The notes under the pieces were generated by a model. That model ran no database searches, was not told the origin of the DNA, and saw only the letters and a list, made by a program, of their open reading frames with translations. Shown piece by piece: positions 23,450-34,712 of a stretch of 64,000 bases of DNA (positions are counted from its first letter, which is position 1; each line of letters starts with the position of its first letter). A program made the position numbers and the translations under genes. Source of the stretch: Hygrocybe punicea (lineage: Eukaryota; Basidiomycota; Agaricomycetes; Agaricales; Hygrophoraceae). The DNA is taken from assembly GCA_963556145.1 (NCBI GenBank), contig OY744473.1:1550001-1614000 (forward strand), in the 5' to 3' direction.

Positions 23450-25160
23450 GATGACTCAGCCTCATAACTGCCAGCCCTAAACAAGCCTGGCAATAAAAAC
23501 CTGAGCTGAAGGTTCAACTCGTATTTTTTGCGCCACCCATTTGAACGTCATGCACAACAACTTGAATTAACTTTAAACACCTCTTGCCTACTCACATTGT
23601 AATATTTTCCTCCTTTATTAATCATGTACACCATAGAATTAGTTGTTTTAATCCTTAAGAAATGACCCATCTGTGAGCAATGACTATAGTGAGCTTGTTT
23701 CAGTCACTTACGACTCGAATGTCTGGTTAGGTCCTAAAAGCCTGCGACAACTTCTCTCATCGTCTTTGGAGGCCGATGAGGTGCCTCCGGTAGATTTGGC
23801 ACCGCAGACAGCAGATCCAGTGGTTGAAATGGAGGTTCGTTATTTTGAGGACGATGAAAAATCAGTGCTCATTACATATTGTTCGTAGATTGGTGTTATT
23901 CCGGACCATGAAAACCACAAGCTGCAAGTAGGGTCGCGCCCTCCAGTCAGTCCATTGGATGTGATATGGAATTGGAAGTGACACCAGTTGTCCTTGAAAA
24001 TGTAGATTCAGCTGCAGACGACAACCAGGCGTTCAATGAAGAAGGATCCGATACCGAACAATGGGAACGAAGTCGGGATGATTGGGAAGATGCCGATGAT
24101 TTGAGTGATGGGCACGCTGGCGGGGAGCGTGAAGAATTCGGTGATGATGAGATGGTTCTGGCCATGGATGACATGTATGGGTAGGATATGGATTGTGGTT
24201 TGCTCTATTGGATTTCTGGTGAATGTACTCGAAAATTTTGCTACCTACCTAGCAATGAGGAGCAGATGCTAAGCACGAAATAAATGAATACAGTCATAGC
24301 ATAATGACAACTCGGTCACTTGCAACCGCCTTTAAGACGTTCATGTCGTTGAGAAATCAATATCACATCCCACACCGTAACCACCATCTCTGCCCGGAAC
24401 TTTCAGTTCAACGACGTTCGAAGCAATCAAGCCAACAACATGTACTTACTGGCAGTTCGTCCTATGACTTTTTGGTGCAGGACGAGGTGCTCCGGGGTGG
24501 CTGCCCCTTTGTATTCTCTCTCTTCACATCTCATTCACCTCTCTACTGTATTGCTACAGGCCTCTCGTTGGAATGTCTCGTGACTGGCATAATTGCAACA
24601 TGCAACCGCTTGTGCGTTCACTAATCACTATACACATACAATCTAATCTAGGTACTCTTTTCATATGTGGGCGGTCACCCTCATTACGGACGGTCCTACC
24701 TTGGTAAGAGTAAACACTGCTTTCTGCGAGATGACGCTACGTGAACCTTGGGCTTGGGCTTCTGCCGCCGTTCCCACGATGAAATGGCACACTGTTGTTG
24801 CCACCATGATCCTAGTAAGTGAGATATCATCCCATGTGCAACAGTAGTTTGCCTGAATTGCGCTTCCGCATGCATTCATTTTCTTTGGATTCCTTGTCGC
24901 TGGTGAAGAAATAGAGAGTATGTCGAATTCATTTGTTCTTATGAGTGACTTGTGAATGACACCGGTGATCCCTCTCCAGACCCTTTTAGTGAGCCCAGAT
25001 CTGTGAAAGCAACAAGATGACCGTCAATTGACTTTGCTGCAAAGGTTACGACAACGTGAGGCGTGGTCTGTCCAACCACCCCTTTTTTGTTATTGACCGG
25101 GTTATCGTCAGAACATAATCCATAAATACACTTGCTTTGGGAACGGTTCATTCTCTGTTT
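23450..25160 (+). mobile_element. Internally deleted Plavaka copy, inverted
   Basis: The first about 430 bp match the 5' end of the Plavaka at 1-13101 in inverted orientation (13101 back to about 12590, then 5424-5290). From about 23935 it jumps to the matching 3' part (about 1140 back to 1). About 4.1 kb of transposase core is missing. A second deletion of about 195 bp removes the exon with the N-terminal C2H2 finger: GACTCGAATG joins directly to CTGGTTAGGTCC near 23720. The C-terminal acidic exon (23966-24186, ending DDMYG) is still open. It is a non-autonomous derivative of the same family as the left copy. Confidence 0.85.
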
Positions 25161-25179
25161 TTCAGGCACTTCACGCGAA

Positions 25180-25766
25180 GCATGTCATCCGCATTCTGTT
25201 CTAGAACCCGGTCATGCCGCTTTCCATCCCCTGTATTTCCTTTGCAGCCACCGACTGTAGGCAAAGCCTTGGCGGAATGGTTTAGAGGGCCCCGTTCTGC
25301 CGGGCCAGTTCCTGGAGGGTCAAGGACCCCGGGAAGGAAACACTCATTGTGAAGTGCAAATGCGACTGGATTTCTGGTGGCCCTCGTATTCAATAGCTAG
25401 CGCTGCCTCAACTGTCGGGTGAGGACACCCTTACGAGTCGGATATCATCCGTCGATTCCTCCCACCCAACCCCGCTCTCATCTATAAGAAGCCACTACCG
25501 AGCATGTCATCGGCATTCCATTCTAAAACCCGCTCATGCCTCTTTCCATCCCCTGTATTTCCTTTGCAGCCACCGACCGTAGGCAAAGCCTTGGCGGAAT
25601 GGTTTAGAGGGCCCCGTTCTGCCGGGCAAGTTTCTGGAGGGTCAAAGACCCCGGGAAGGAAACACTCGTTGTGAAGGCCAAATACGACTGGTTACTCTCA
25701 GCTCTCGTATTCAATAGCTAGCGCTGCCTCAACTTTTGGGCGAGGACGCCCTCACGAGTCGGATAT
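25180..25766. repeat. Tandem duplication, period 322 bp
   Basis: Two copies of about 265 bp, 25180-25445 and 25502-25766, start with GCATGTCATC and end with ACGAGTCGGATAT. They share GGCAAAGCCTTGGCGGAATG and AATAGCTAGCGCTGCCTCAA and differ at scattered positions. A spacer of about 56 bp follows the first copy. I see no gene. The sequence could be a promoter-like or terminal part of an unidentified element. Confidence 0.8.
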
Positions 25767-26943
25767 TGAAATGCATGCAACAATAGTAAAGGTGGGCAGG
25801 TGTCAACATGACTCTGCATTTACGGTGACGTCCTCGACAGCTCCTAGACAGAGCTCACTCGCTATCATGTGCATGATGACTGACATGGATCTTGTGAACT
25901 GTGCTGGTTTTGGTTGGTTTCTCGTAAAAAAGGTGAGTCCTGCACGTTATATAGATTACCCATTTTTGTTTGGTTATTTCATCACTCAAATGTTGGCTCA
26001 CATCTGCGTGACGCAACCTTGCCTTCAACACAACAGCAACAACCGCAGACAATGGCAGAAGACAAAGAGAAATGCAGTGGGGAGTGGTGCACCCACCCCC
26101 ACTGCCATTGATAGATAAGTTTTTATTTGTTCTATCTTACAACACCTATCACCGACCGCGACAACGCACAACGTATAACGCCCACACCACACCCATACCC
26201 ACATCCACAAAGCAAACACAAACACAAACGCGAAGACTAACCATCCCTCCCACAACCACAGCGGCATGTCATCAATGACCACGCCCACTCCCATTAGGGG
26301 ACATCCACATGTCAGCACCATTTGTGCCGACATCCCACATGGATCACCATGGCCAACGGCTCTCCAAATGCACCTCGCAGACACGCTCTGTCACGTCAAT
26401 TGACGTCGGTGCGGCAACCGCGAGGTACCCAGGAGGGTGACACGGATGACGACGACGTATTGGTGCCAACGGACATGGGGTGGCAACAGTTAGTAGGGTA
26501 AGCAGGTGTTCCTACGTCCTACGCCTGACCATCTCTCAATTTTATTTTAATAATACTTATCATAAATTTTCTACATAGTGAGTGACCTGCGGCCCCGTAC
26601 TCAGCAGGCACGGGTTTTGACGGGTACGGGTATGGGTCGTGGGAAAAAACCTGTGACAATCATTACACAATGACTTGGACATCCCAGCTGTATTGGCTTC
26701 TCACGGAGGCCGGAGCAGTCAAATTTGTTATTATACGACAGGTCAAGCTGGTCAGTGAGGGGAAGGTGCACGGGGCCCAGGTGGTATCACAAGGCTGCAT
26801 TAGGTTGTGTAATATTGCTGCTCTTGTGCTATTTGCATGAACGTATCAAGTTGAACAAGTGATCTCCGTTTACAACTAAGTAATATCGATAACATGAACT
26901 GTGGTATCCCAAGTGGGAATGATAATAAACTAGCCAACTCCAG
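25767..26943 (+). other. Low-complexity gene remnant and spacer
   Basis: Around 26040-26110 a Gln-rich stretch ends in a CACCCACCCCCACTGCC box like those at 49560 and 50740. An exon from ATG 26349 to about 26500 encodes RRHALSRQLTSVRQPRGTQ, then GDTDDDD, before GTAAGC. This belongs to the low-complexity gene family and carries one copy of the GTCAATTGAC palindrome (26373-26427). The remaining 26510-26940 shows GGGTACGGGT-type repeats near 26610 but no gene. Confidence 0.35.
26373..26427. repeat. GTCAATTGAC palindrome, copy 1
   Basis: CCTCGC on the left, GTCAATTGAC core at 26395-26404, GCGAGGTA on the right. An imperfect palindrome inside the exon that encodes RQLT. Confidence 0.75.
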
Positions 26944-28683
26944 TCTTATTTTTTTTGTCCCAGAATTACCCAGTCCTTGGGCTTTCCTTCCAACTCCAAA
27001 ACTACGTCACGATGTGTGAAATAAACCCAAGCAACACGACCTGGTGTACAGGTGTGTTCGGGCAACATGGGACCTGGGTCCCACTTCCCAATTGCGTGGA
27101 ATAAGTACTGTGATCTGATAATAACGATATCACCAGGGTTGTACCTAAGGTGTTGTCTGTCAACCCAAAAGATATTCAAAAGGTTGAGGCACTTGCGTTA
27201 GGCACAAATTCAGGTCCGGTAAATACAAACCACCCCCAACAAAATTACCTCCACAGGTCAGAACACACAACTCAAAATCATTCTGATCGATGTGAACATC
27301 GACCTGAAGCTTCCAGACTGTAGCTGTACCCAGGAAGCAAGATTGTTCGATATCTTGATACCAGCGGCCAGCCTTGTGAGCTCATTGCAGGCGGTTCCAT
27401 TCTTTCGGACACAGTCGTTCCAACATCTTGTTGAGATATGACGTGTGCTTTTCTGTGGCTTGTAAGTAACGACGGGAAGACTTTAATTTTTGCGCACTAT
27501 GTGTGCCAAGGAGATCAGCAGAGGGAACGAGCCCCTCGGCCTGAGTTACTTTGAGAAAGTATCAAATCTGACAAAACCATAGTACTTACTTCATGTGCTT
27601 GTTGGTGCCATGACTGTACATCGTGCCTTAGCCCTATGGGTTCATGAGCATCAGCAGTGAACGGATCCTTGGTGTTCTCATGCATTAACTGTGCAGAAAT
27701 GATTCAGCCAGAGACATTTAAAGATTATGATTATTACTTCTTTATTTCCCATATCTTCCTCATCTGAGAGTATATCGTAATCCAGGAATGGATAATGTGC
27801 TGACTCTTGATGTCACTTGTCGTCCCCCACCTCCGGACAAACTGGTGGATTCTCCGCAAATAAATCTTGTGCTGCTTCAAGCATGAATTGGACCTCTTTT
27901 TCCTGCAAATCTTCATTATCACAAGTATCACCATCAGGAATGACAAAGTTACATTGAACCCATCCTTGACCTTAACCTTGACCTGATGTCCACCTCTGGT
28001 ACCTGCACCTCCTGTACCTCCATCCTTTGTACCTCCACCCTTTGTACCTTTACCCTTTGTACCTCCACCCTTTGTACCTTCACCCTTTCTACCTCCATCC
28101 TCTGTATCTTCAAGTTCATGCTCTCCTGCATATATTACCAGCCATTCTGGCTCATCCTCAACGTCCTCTACCCATCTCTGGGAAGTGCCACAAGAAGGAA
28201 AATTAGACGCTTGCATTTCTTCAAAGCGCTGTTGGGCTTTTTGAATGCATTCTTGCGTGATCACTCGTTCTCGCAAGTCCACTAACCTAATTCCCTTACA
28301 TACAACTGTATCTAATCATTTTTTCTGTCAAAGAAAGTAAAAACTCAATTAGCTGGAAACACTCACTGCCGGGCTTCTCCAAAAAATCACCAAACCATCT
28401 TGCACGCTTCTCAAAAAATTTGGCCTCCAGTTCAACCAATTTTGCTAACTTAATTCGTTTGACTTGGTCATTTGAGAATTGAGGGGTACGCTGACCGCGG
28501 ACTGGTGGTACGACGTTGTTTTTTCGGGCTGGTAGTGGCACTGCCCCACTTCTGGTGTTATGGATCCGTCTCTCAGATCCCCCAGCCAGAGCCTATCATG
28601 TGTGAGTAACCAACAGAGGCACAAAATTATAACTTTAAAAGACCTACTCCTCTTTTGCCTTTAGTACTTTTAGCCTTAGTCAT
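26944..28683 (-). pseudogene. TET/JBP-like 2OG-Fe(II) oxygenase remnant
   Basis: The start MTKAKSTKGKRG at 28683 is followed by exons with a basic, helical N-terminal region (RIKLAKLVELEAKFFEKRAR). Next come a TKGGGTKGKG tandem repeat (15-bp DNA period, about 28000-28105) and an acidic linker. The oxygenase core reads TATVWKLQVDVHIDQNDF (HxD), LTCGGNFVGGGLYLPDLN, YNPGDIVII, LFHAIGKW (second His) and TPGRVAWVYFTH (2OG-binding Arg), then LEGKPKDWV. The spacing fits the TET/JBP-like families expanded in mushroom fungi, whose relatives oxidise 5-methylcytosine or thymine in DNA. The core spans a 40-bp GC-AG intron (27157-27196) and a 49-bp intron (27541-27589). A TGA just upstream of the core (LQ*AHKAG), another near 27815 and a frame change after the repeat suggest decay. 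Confidence 0.62.
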
Positions 28684-28796
28684 TGCTGTTCAACTATGGT
28701 ACTATTAGTACTACTAGCACTGTATATTACACTACAGTATCAATATAGAAAGAGTGCAAGTGTTCTTCAACTTGACGCTTTCAACTTTTATTCGGA

Positions 28797-28845
28797 AATT
28801 GTTTAGGGCCGGTTCAAGTCTTTTCAGAACCGGCCCTAAACAATT
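28797..28845. repeat. 19-bp hairpin between divergent genes
   Basis: Perfect 19-bp arms (AATTGTTTAGGGCCGGTTC and its complement) around an 11-nt loop. It lies 114 bp upstream of the TET/JBP-like start and about 360 bp upstream of the Spt5-like gene. It could be a protein-binding palindrome in a shared promoter or a scrap of a foldback repeat. TTTAGGGC also occurs in the Plavaka 5' end. Confidence 0.7.
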
Positions 28846-29201
28846 GTGGCATAAGTACAATTCTTGCTTGAATAGTCACGCTTTCCCTTGTCTTCTGCAT
28901 TTTCTGCCCAGTGCCACTGTGTGCAGGAAAACCCTACCCAGTTGTTGCTTGCATACACCGAGGCTCTGTACTACTAGTAGTAGTCGTATTCAATTAGGGA
29001 TGAACATGTGCGAACAATGAACCAGCCCTAAGTTATCATGCAATAACTTGAAAATAGTTTTAGTCGATGTTCGAATTCAATCACAATACTCTGGTGTAAA
29101 ATGAGAAAAAAGGCTAGAGTCAATGTAAGTCACGCTTGGGGCTTACTTCAGTGTAGAGTTCAGAATTGATTGGGTGCACTGGACAGAACCATACCTTGCA
29201 T

Positions 29202-31559
29202 TATATAGACATTGAAGCAACAGCCGACTTGGACAATGACTCGGACAGTGACTCGGACGATGAAGCAAGTGAAAGCGAGCTTTGTAGGTGATCACTCGCA
29301 AGCATTGCAACAAGCTAACTTGAACTTGGTTCCAGTTGCAAACGAGGATTTACACGCCCGCTCGGGCGAAGAATATCTTTTCTATCGTCAACCACTTGAA
29401 CTTCCAGATGCTGACCTAGCTCGGATCGCCCAAGAGTTCACTGAAAAGTATGGACCACATGCCCAACGTTATATCCCGGAAGAGGATGTGCCCCAGGTTA
29501 CCCTGCTCCCAACTATATACGATGCCCCGCTCTGGATGGTACCAGTCCACGTAAGTATGGTTTCTCCAGTTTTCCCGTCGTACTGATGTTGTCTCGACAG
29601 TGCATGGATGAACAAAACATCATCTATCATTTGCTGTTTAACTCCACAGTTTCCTCTCAGCAGCCGAAAATACTTTCTGCTTTCACCCGGCCTTCTCTTC
29701 CTGGCAAAATTTATGTGGAGGCAAAATCCGAATGCGACATTTGTGAAGCCTGCCGTGCTCAGAGTAATATCTTTATACGAGACATTGTCCGCGTTCCCAT
29801 CAAGGAGGCAGTATCATTACTCACTCTCTCCGTGTCCTTTTTCAATCCCCAGGTAGGGAGCTGGGTCCGGATTGCGTCGGGCCTATACCGTGGGGATCTA
29901 GCCTACGTTCTTGCAGTTAAGAGTCATATATCCGCCAAGGTAGCTCTCATCCCTCGCCTGCGATTAGAACGCAAAAAGCGGAAGGGTGCGGCCTGGAAAA
30001 ACCGGCCTCCCAAGCGTCTATTTGATCAAGATGGCATTGCCAATGCATATGGGCCAGATTCGGTGGAGAAGTGCGACCAGTGTTGGAAGTTTCAAAAAGA
30101 AATATACAAGAACGGCCTCCTCGAGAAACAATTTATTTTAGAGGACTTTGTTCAGGAACTGGCCATTCCGACGGTGGCCAAGTTGCTTGAATTTCAGGCA
30201 AGTGGGGGTGTTCGATCGAACGACCTCTCCGGTGTGTTTAATCAAATTTCCAATTCTTCTCTACATCCTGGAGATCGAGTAGAAGTCACTTGGGGTCGAT
30301 GGGCAGGGGTAATTGGCGAGGTGCATGCCATCAGCGCTGCCATTATCCAGGTCCTTCCCAGCGGAATGGGTGCTTCGGAAAATGTCATTGATGTTCCCAC
30401 TGTCCATATCACGAGGCACTTTCGGCCTGGCGACTTCGTCAAAGTCAGGTCAGGACAGGAGATCGGAAAAACGGGCTGGGTAGTTTCTTGCAATAATTCT
30501 GTAGTAACATTTCATGAGCCCTCCTCCACCGAGGTAAATTCGTTCCCATTCATAATCCCCATTTCACTCCCCTCACGCATCTTTTGAAGGTACAGGTACT
30601 CGTCAGAGATCTTGATTTCTGCGAGGGACGATCGGACGCTGTTCCTAGCACACAGGTTGCACAGTGTGACACTGTGGATCCACTAGTTGGCCGGCATGTT
30701 GTAGTTATTCAAGGACCCTGCAAGGACTACCGAGGTATCATCAAAGACATAAATCACTTCCGAGGGGTCGCCATAGTGGAGTTAGAAGCCACGGTGCGAA
30801 AATCCATGTTCAAGTTTCGGGATTTAACAATATTTGAGTGAGTCTTATCGTTTCCAGTTGCGTTGCACCGAACTAATGCATCGCAGCCACGATGGTGCAC
30901 TGCTGCCACTGCAAGAGTGCCCAATTCGAGTCACGGAGGTGAGAGAGTATACTGGATCCGGAACCAGTGTGCCCATGCGACCACCCATTCCTCTGTCGAC
31001 CACTCCCCTCACGCCATCTACCCCCATCCCAGTCGACATGTTTTCAGAACCAGTCAGTCCCGCTTGGGACCCATCATCGCAGACACCTGGAAGGCCGGAT
31101 GACAAGGCAGAAGGTATGCCATGCTGTCAATCTGTTCTGCATTGTGTGTCTAACTTCTTCATAGCTGATCCGGACCTTTGGCTCGCAGACCGCCAACTTT
31201 ATGCCTTGAAGATTATGGTGACTTTTACTAAAGAATGGGCAGGCGGTACACTATTCGGTCGCCTTGGTTTCACCCTACCGTCATCCAATGGGGGAAATCG
31301 AACACATGTTGATGTTCAAATGCGTGATCGCCTATCGACTGTGCGCACGAACATTCCTATTCAGTTTCTCGACCCGGTACATCCGCAAGGCCCTCAGGAG
31401 CTAGTGGTGGTGATCAAGGGTGACTCAATCACAGGTGACATTCTTCTGATTGATAAAATGAACAGGGAGGGGATGTGCGTCCTCGCAAAACCTGACACAC
31501 CCCACCACCAGTTCATTGTGGTATCCAAAGAGCAGCTTGCTGTCATAAAAAAATTATAA
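29202..31559 (+). CDS. Spt5-like NGN/KOW protein
   Basis: An acidic N-terminal exon (DLDNDSDSDSDDEASESEL, with no ATG found) splices at GTAGGT near 29278 to VANEDLHARSGEEYLFY. Blocks follow: WMVPVHCMDEQNIIYHLL (NGN-like), KILSAFTRPSLPGKIYVEAK, VRVPIKEAVSLL, VGSWVRIASGLYRGDLAYV (KOW), RLRLERKKRKG, LHPGDRVEVTWGRWAGVIGE (KOW), RPGDFVKVRSGQEIGKTGWV (KOW), VGRHVVVIQGPCKDYRGI (KOW), and PVSPAWDPSSQTPGRP before the last intron. This is the architecture of the Spt5-derived family amplified in Agaricomycetes; canonical Spt5 binds Spt4 and RNA polymerase II. A 49-bp intron at 30838-30886 (branch CTAAT) keeps the frame. It is open to the stop at 31559. The missing start leaves activity uncertain. It is divergent from the TET/JBP-like gene. 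Confidence 0.72.
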
Positions 31560-31954
31560 ATATCATTTTTTCACTACTGTAATATCATTTTGTCAATATC
31601 CATTTGTATTGCTCCCGCAAGCATCAATTCCACACTTTTACACTCCCAGTTTAGAAAACCAAACCTTCAGGCTTTTGGAGGAGGGGCCAGTTAATTCAAC
31701 AGAGTCAATTCAAGCAACTGTGGCACAGCAATCGCGTGAGCTCCGAGTCCTTCCTTCGCAACTATACATAGTTAGCTGACGCGACAATCATACAGTATTA
31801 CAACTTGAAGTTTGTGCTTGAGCAATGGCGTCGCTCATCTACAATCACAGTTTGCAGCTGCTTTGAGACTCCATCACCCATTTAAAGAATTAACGCCATT
31901 AAATGTCATTGCAGAAAATTGAAAACAAAAACAAAAACAAAGTTTTGGCCGTGA
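31560..31954. other. Intergenic between convergent genes
   Basis: About 395 bp between the Spt5-like stop and the stop of the minus gene at 31955. It is A/T-rich with a CAAAAACAAAAAC stretch and no gene. Confidence 0.5.
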
Positions 31955-32764
31955 CTAATCACTATCATTATCGGTAATCTCAATGACGTTGGCCTCAAGC
32001 GTCAAGGCATTCTCGTTCGGGCAGTAATGGTTCTTGAAGGCCTTTCATGTCATGATCAAGCCACAGGTGCACCTAGCAAACAAGGCGCGAAAGTCGGATT
32101 CCTTCAAACCTGGCCAAACTGGAGAATTGAGTTGCAATAATTGAAGTAATTCAGGTGATGTAGACGGAATACGACAACCACGTGCTGGTTTCCAGGGTGA
32201 AGGAATGTCTACCAATGTAGAATTATTCAGGTTGATGTCTGATTCAGTTCTTCAGCGTCTAGCTAACTGACTTGGTATGCGAAAAATTCACCACTCAATA
32301 CATCAGACTGTTGGAGACGATGCTGTGAGGATCCTCCATTTTGATTCGGTTCAGCATCGTTACTGACTGATTCAAGTTGTTCATATGCGAGCGGGCGCGG
32401 TTCTCCAGGATCTGTATTGCATCTGGAAATCAGTGATCATCACTTCAACAATGTTGAAATGCCAACCTCTCGACGGATAGGACTGCACCGGCACTCCAAT
32501 CTTGCCATATAGGCGTTCAATGTGAACTTCCACTCAAGGTCAGTATTTCTTTCTTAATGTCGGAACCTGCTGAAACTCACCCATATATCCGCATCTACCA
32601 CGCACACAACAAGCAACATACTGTCTGGCAAGGTGACCAGTCCTGACCATCAAGATAGCTGCTTCTATGAATTGGGACCGCCCTCGGGCTAAGACTCTGG
32701 TCACTGGGCAAATGCAGCATGGACCGTGGAACCAATGGGAAAGGCGGTGATTGGGCAACTCCAA
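31955..32764 (-). pseudogene. Zinc-binding hypothetical protein, one internal stop
   Basis: A model on minus from ATG 32764. Exon 1 has GPCCICPVTRVLARG and AAILMVRTGHLARQYVACC, then RGRCGYM, i.e. two CxxC-type pairs. Short exons follow, with VEVHIERLYGKIGVP and EPRPLAYEQLESVSNDAE. The last exon has SPVWPGLKESDFRALFARC, then TCGLIMT*KAFKNHYCPNE. The C-terminal C-x-C...H-x3-C group looks like a zinc finger. A TGA interrupts it where Arg would fit (CGA to TGA is possible). I know similar proteins only as conserved Agaricomycete hypotheticals. It converges with the Spt5-like gene. Confidence 0.5.
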
Positions 32765-33248
32765 GGGTGGGACTCGTTCACCGTCTGCGTTTACCGGCCT
32801 GTCAAGAATCAGCTTATGTGTTCTAACACATTAATGAAGCATCAGGACACACCATTTCCAAACCTTCAGCCCATAGCCCTTATTGTGATTGAATTGGAGG
32901 ACAGCGTTGGTCGAAGTACGGATTTGATGGAGATAGATGCAACTACTGGTACTACTATGGATCAAAGGCATGAGTCACAGAGTATGGTGGGTCACCGCTA
33001 CATACCAGCACTGTCAACTGATGCATTTATACCCGTCCGATTCTCAGACTATGTTTGGTCCCATTTGGTCTAATCGAGTCAATACCAGTCATTCTGAGTC
33101 AGTGTCGAGTCAGAAGCCTTGGTGCCTGAGAGCTTTGCTGTATATATTCAGTAAATTCTGGCAGTATCATCAACTCGTCAACTCGCAAATCTTTTCCCTT
33201 TCGACTCTTCCTTCTTTCAAGTCTTCCTGGACTATTGATTCAAATTGA

Positions 33249-34712
33249 ATGTCTGAGGAGGAGGACACCCAGGCCACAGCAAGCCGTAAAAGGGCGGGCG
33301 CCCTTACACTTGGGCCAAAAAAGCGCCCGTAAGTGTTGAATTTTCAAACCTTTTGGATTTGGAAACTTACTGCTCTTATCCCTCTTTACAGCTGTCTCGC
33401 TAATCCGTTAGTCCATCACGGCCATCACTTTGGCCGGACCATACATGCATTATGCAGTGTTTCGGCCCTTCTCACCAACAGTCTATTACGAGTGGGAGAA
33501 CTGGCGGAAGAGCCGGATGAAGCTTTTACTTACGAGTTTGTCTCTCCCACACTTCAATCATCTGTCCCTAATTTAACCGCGCATAATTGTTTGTCGTCAC
33601 AGGCAGAGAAGGGAGCACCAAGTATTTGAGGCATTGTTGCAGATGATCCCAGGTCTTGAGCAGCGTCTCATGAACGGTGACGGGGAAGATATGGGGAGTA
33701 TAGCTGAAATGGTATGTCCAGTCAACAAGATCCTTCTGCCGCTGATCAAGGCTTTTGTCCTTAGATACAAAAGGGGGTGTCAAGCGCCCGCTCTGATGAC
33801 ATGAAAAGTCTCAAGGGTCCTATATTGGATTGGATAACACCTCAAGGCCAAACCCTCAGCCCACCACTTGGGCGCAATGTCAAGATGGATCGCGGTTTCC
33901 ACCATGAACATACAGGAGCGCTGCTCTGCCCTGCAGGCTTGGATTGGGCCAATGCTGAGTAAGTGGATCCAATCTATCCTTCAGGTTCGTCCTTGCCTCA
34001 CACTAATTTATACAGAGTTAAAGAGAAGCTGCGAAGTGGAGAGATGGTAGTTTTTGGTGACCAATGGCCAGTCTTCCTATATGCAGGTTACGATTATGAT
34101 CCGGAGGACCCATGGAAGGGCTTGTTCAGAAGTCCGATTCTCGTTTCAGTGCATTGTATTTTATCCTCTGTTTCGTTGCTCTGTTATCTACCGACTCATT
34201 GCAGGCATATAAGCATGTATTCACGTCACCAAGTTCCATTGACAAGGAGAACAAGGCCACGCGATCTGGGAATGCACGAATCCATGGCATGACAGGTGTC
34301 ACCCCAGCGTCACTCGCTTACATAGCGACTCAGGTCTGTCTGGTCCCACCTCTGTTTTTCTATCACCCGCTATATAATCCGCTCCAGACTCGGTTCGCCC
34401 TCAGCTCCTCCACAGTTTTTTCGCGGTCCGACACGGTAACAGACTCCAAACGCTTCTACAGTAGCATTTTGGAACTTTTCAAGGACGTTGAAGAGAAGGA
34501 AGAGGTCAACGACCTCATGGTATGGTGGAATCAGTGAGTAGGTTGACAACTGCTCAGTGGGATCCAATGACAAGCCCATCCTCACAAGCCATATCTTTCC
34601 AAGTTATACATCGGCTCAATGGCCGCTTGCAAAGAATAGCGCTCTCGCAAAGATCAAGGAGAAGAGGGCCCAGAGACAAGCAGCCGCTGCGGTTGCAGCT
34701 CCAACTGAGTGA
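33249..34712 (+). CDS. DUF6698-type protein, apparently intact
   Basis: ATG at 33249 opens MSEEEDTQATASRKRAG. Eight exons joined by roughly 50-70-bp introns read without a stop: CLANPLVHHGHHFGRTIHAL, REHQVFEALLQMIPGLEQRL, VSSARSDDMKSLKGPILDWI, NVKMDRGFHHEHTGALLCP, VKEKLRSGEMVVFGDQWPVF, YDPEDPWKGLFRS, NARIHGMTGVTPASLAYIAT, RFALSSSTVFSRSDTVTDS, EEKEEVNDLMVWWN, and a basic end AKIKEKRAQRQ before the stop at 34712. The order and wording match the DUF6698 family, found in many copies in mushroom genomes, often beside transposons. Biochemical role is unknown. It is the best-preserved accessory gene in the window. Donors and acceptors are all GT-AG. Confidence 0.75.

Noticed and set aside
25259..25300. 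Possible tRNA-like segment GGCAAAGCCTTGGCGGAATGG
   Set aside because: There is no acceptor stem or T-loop, and it is part of the 322-bp duplication.
32726..33073. A 115-codon plus-strand open frame
   Set aside because: It overlaps the zinc-binding gene on the other strand at its start, has no splice partner, and shows no recognisable motif.
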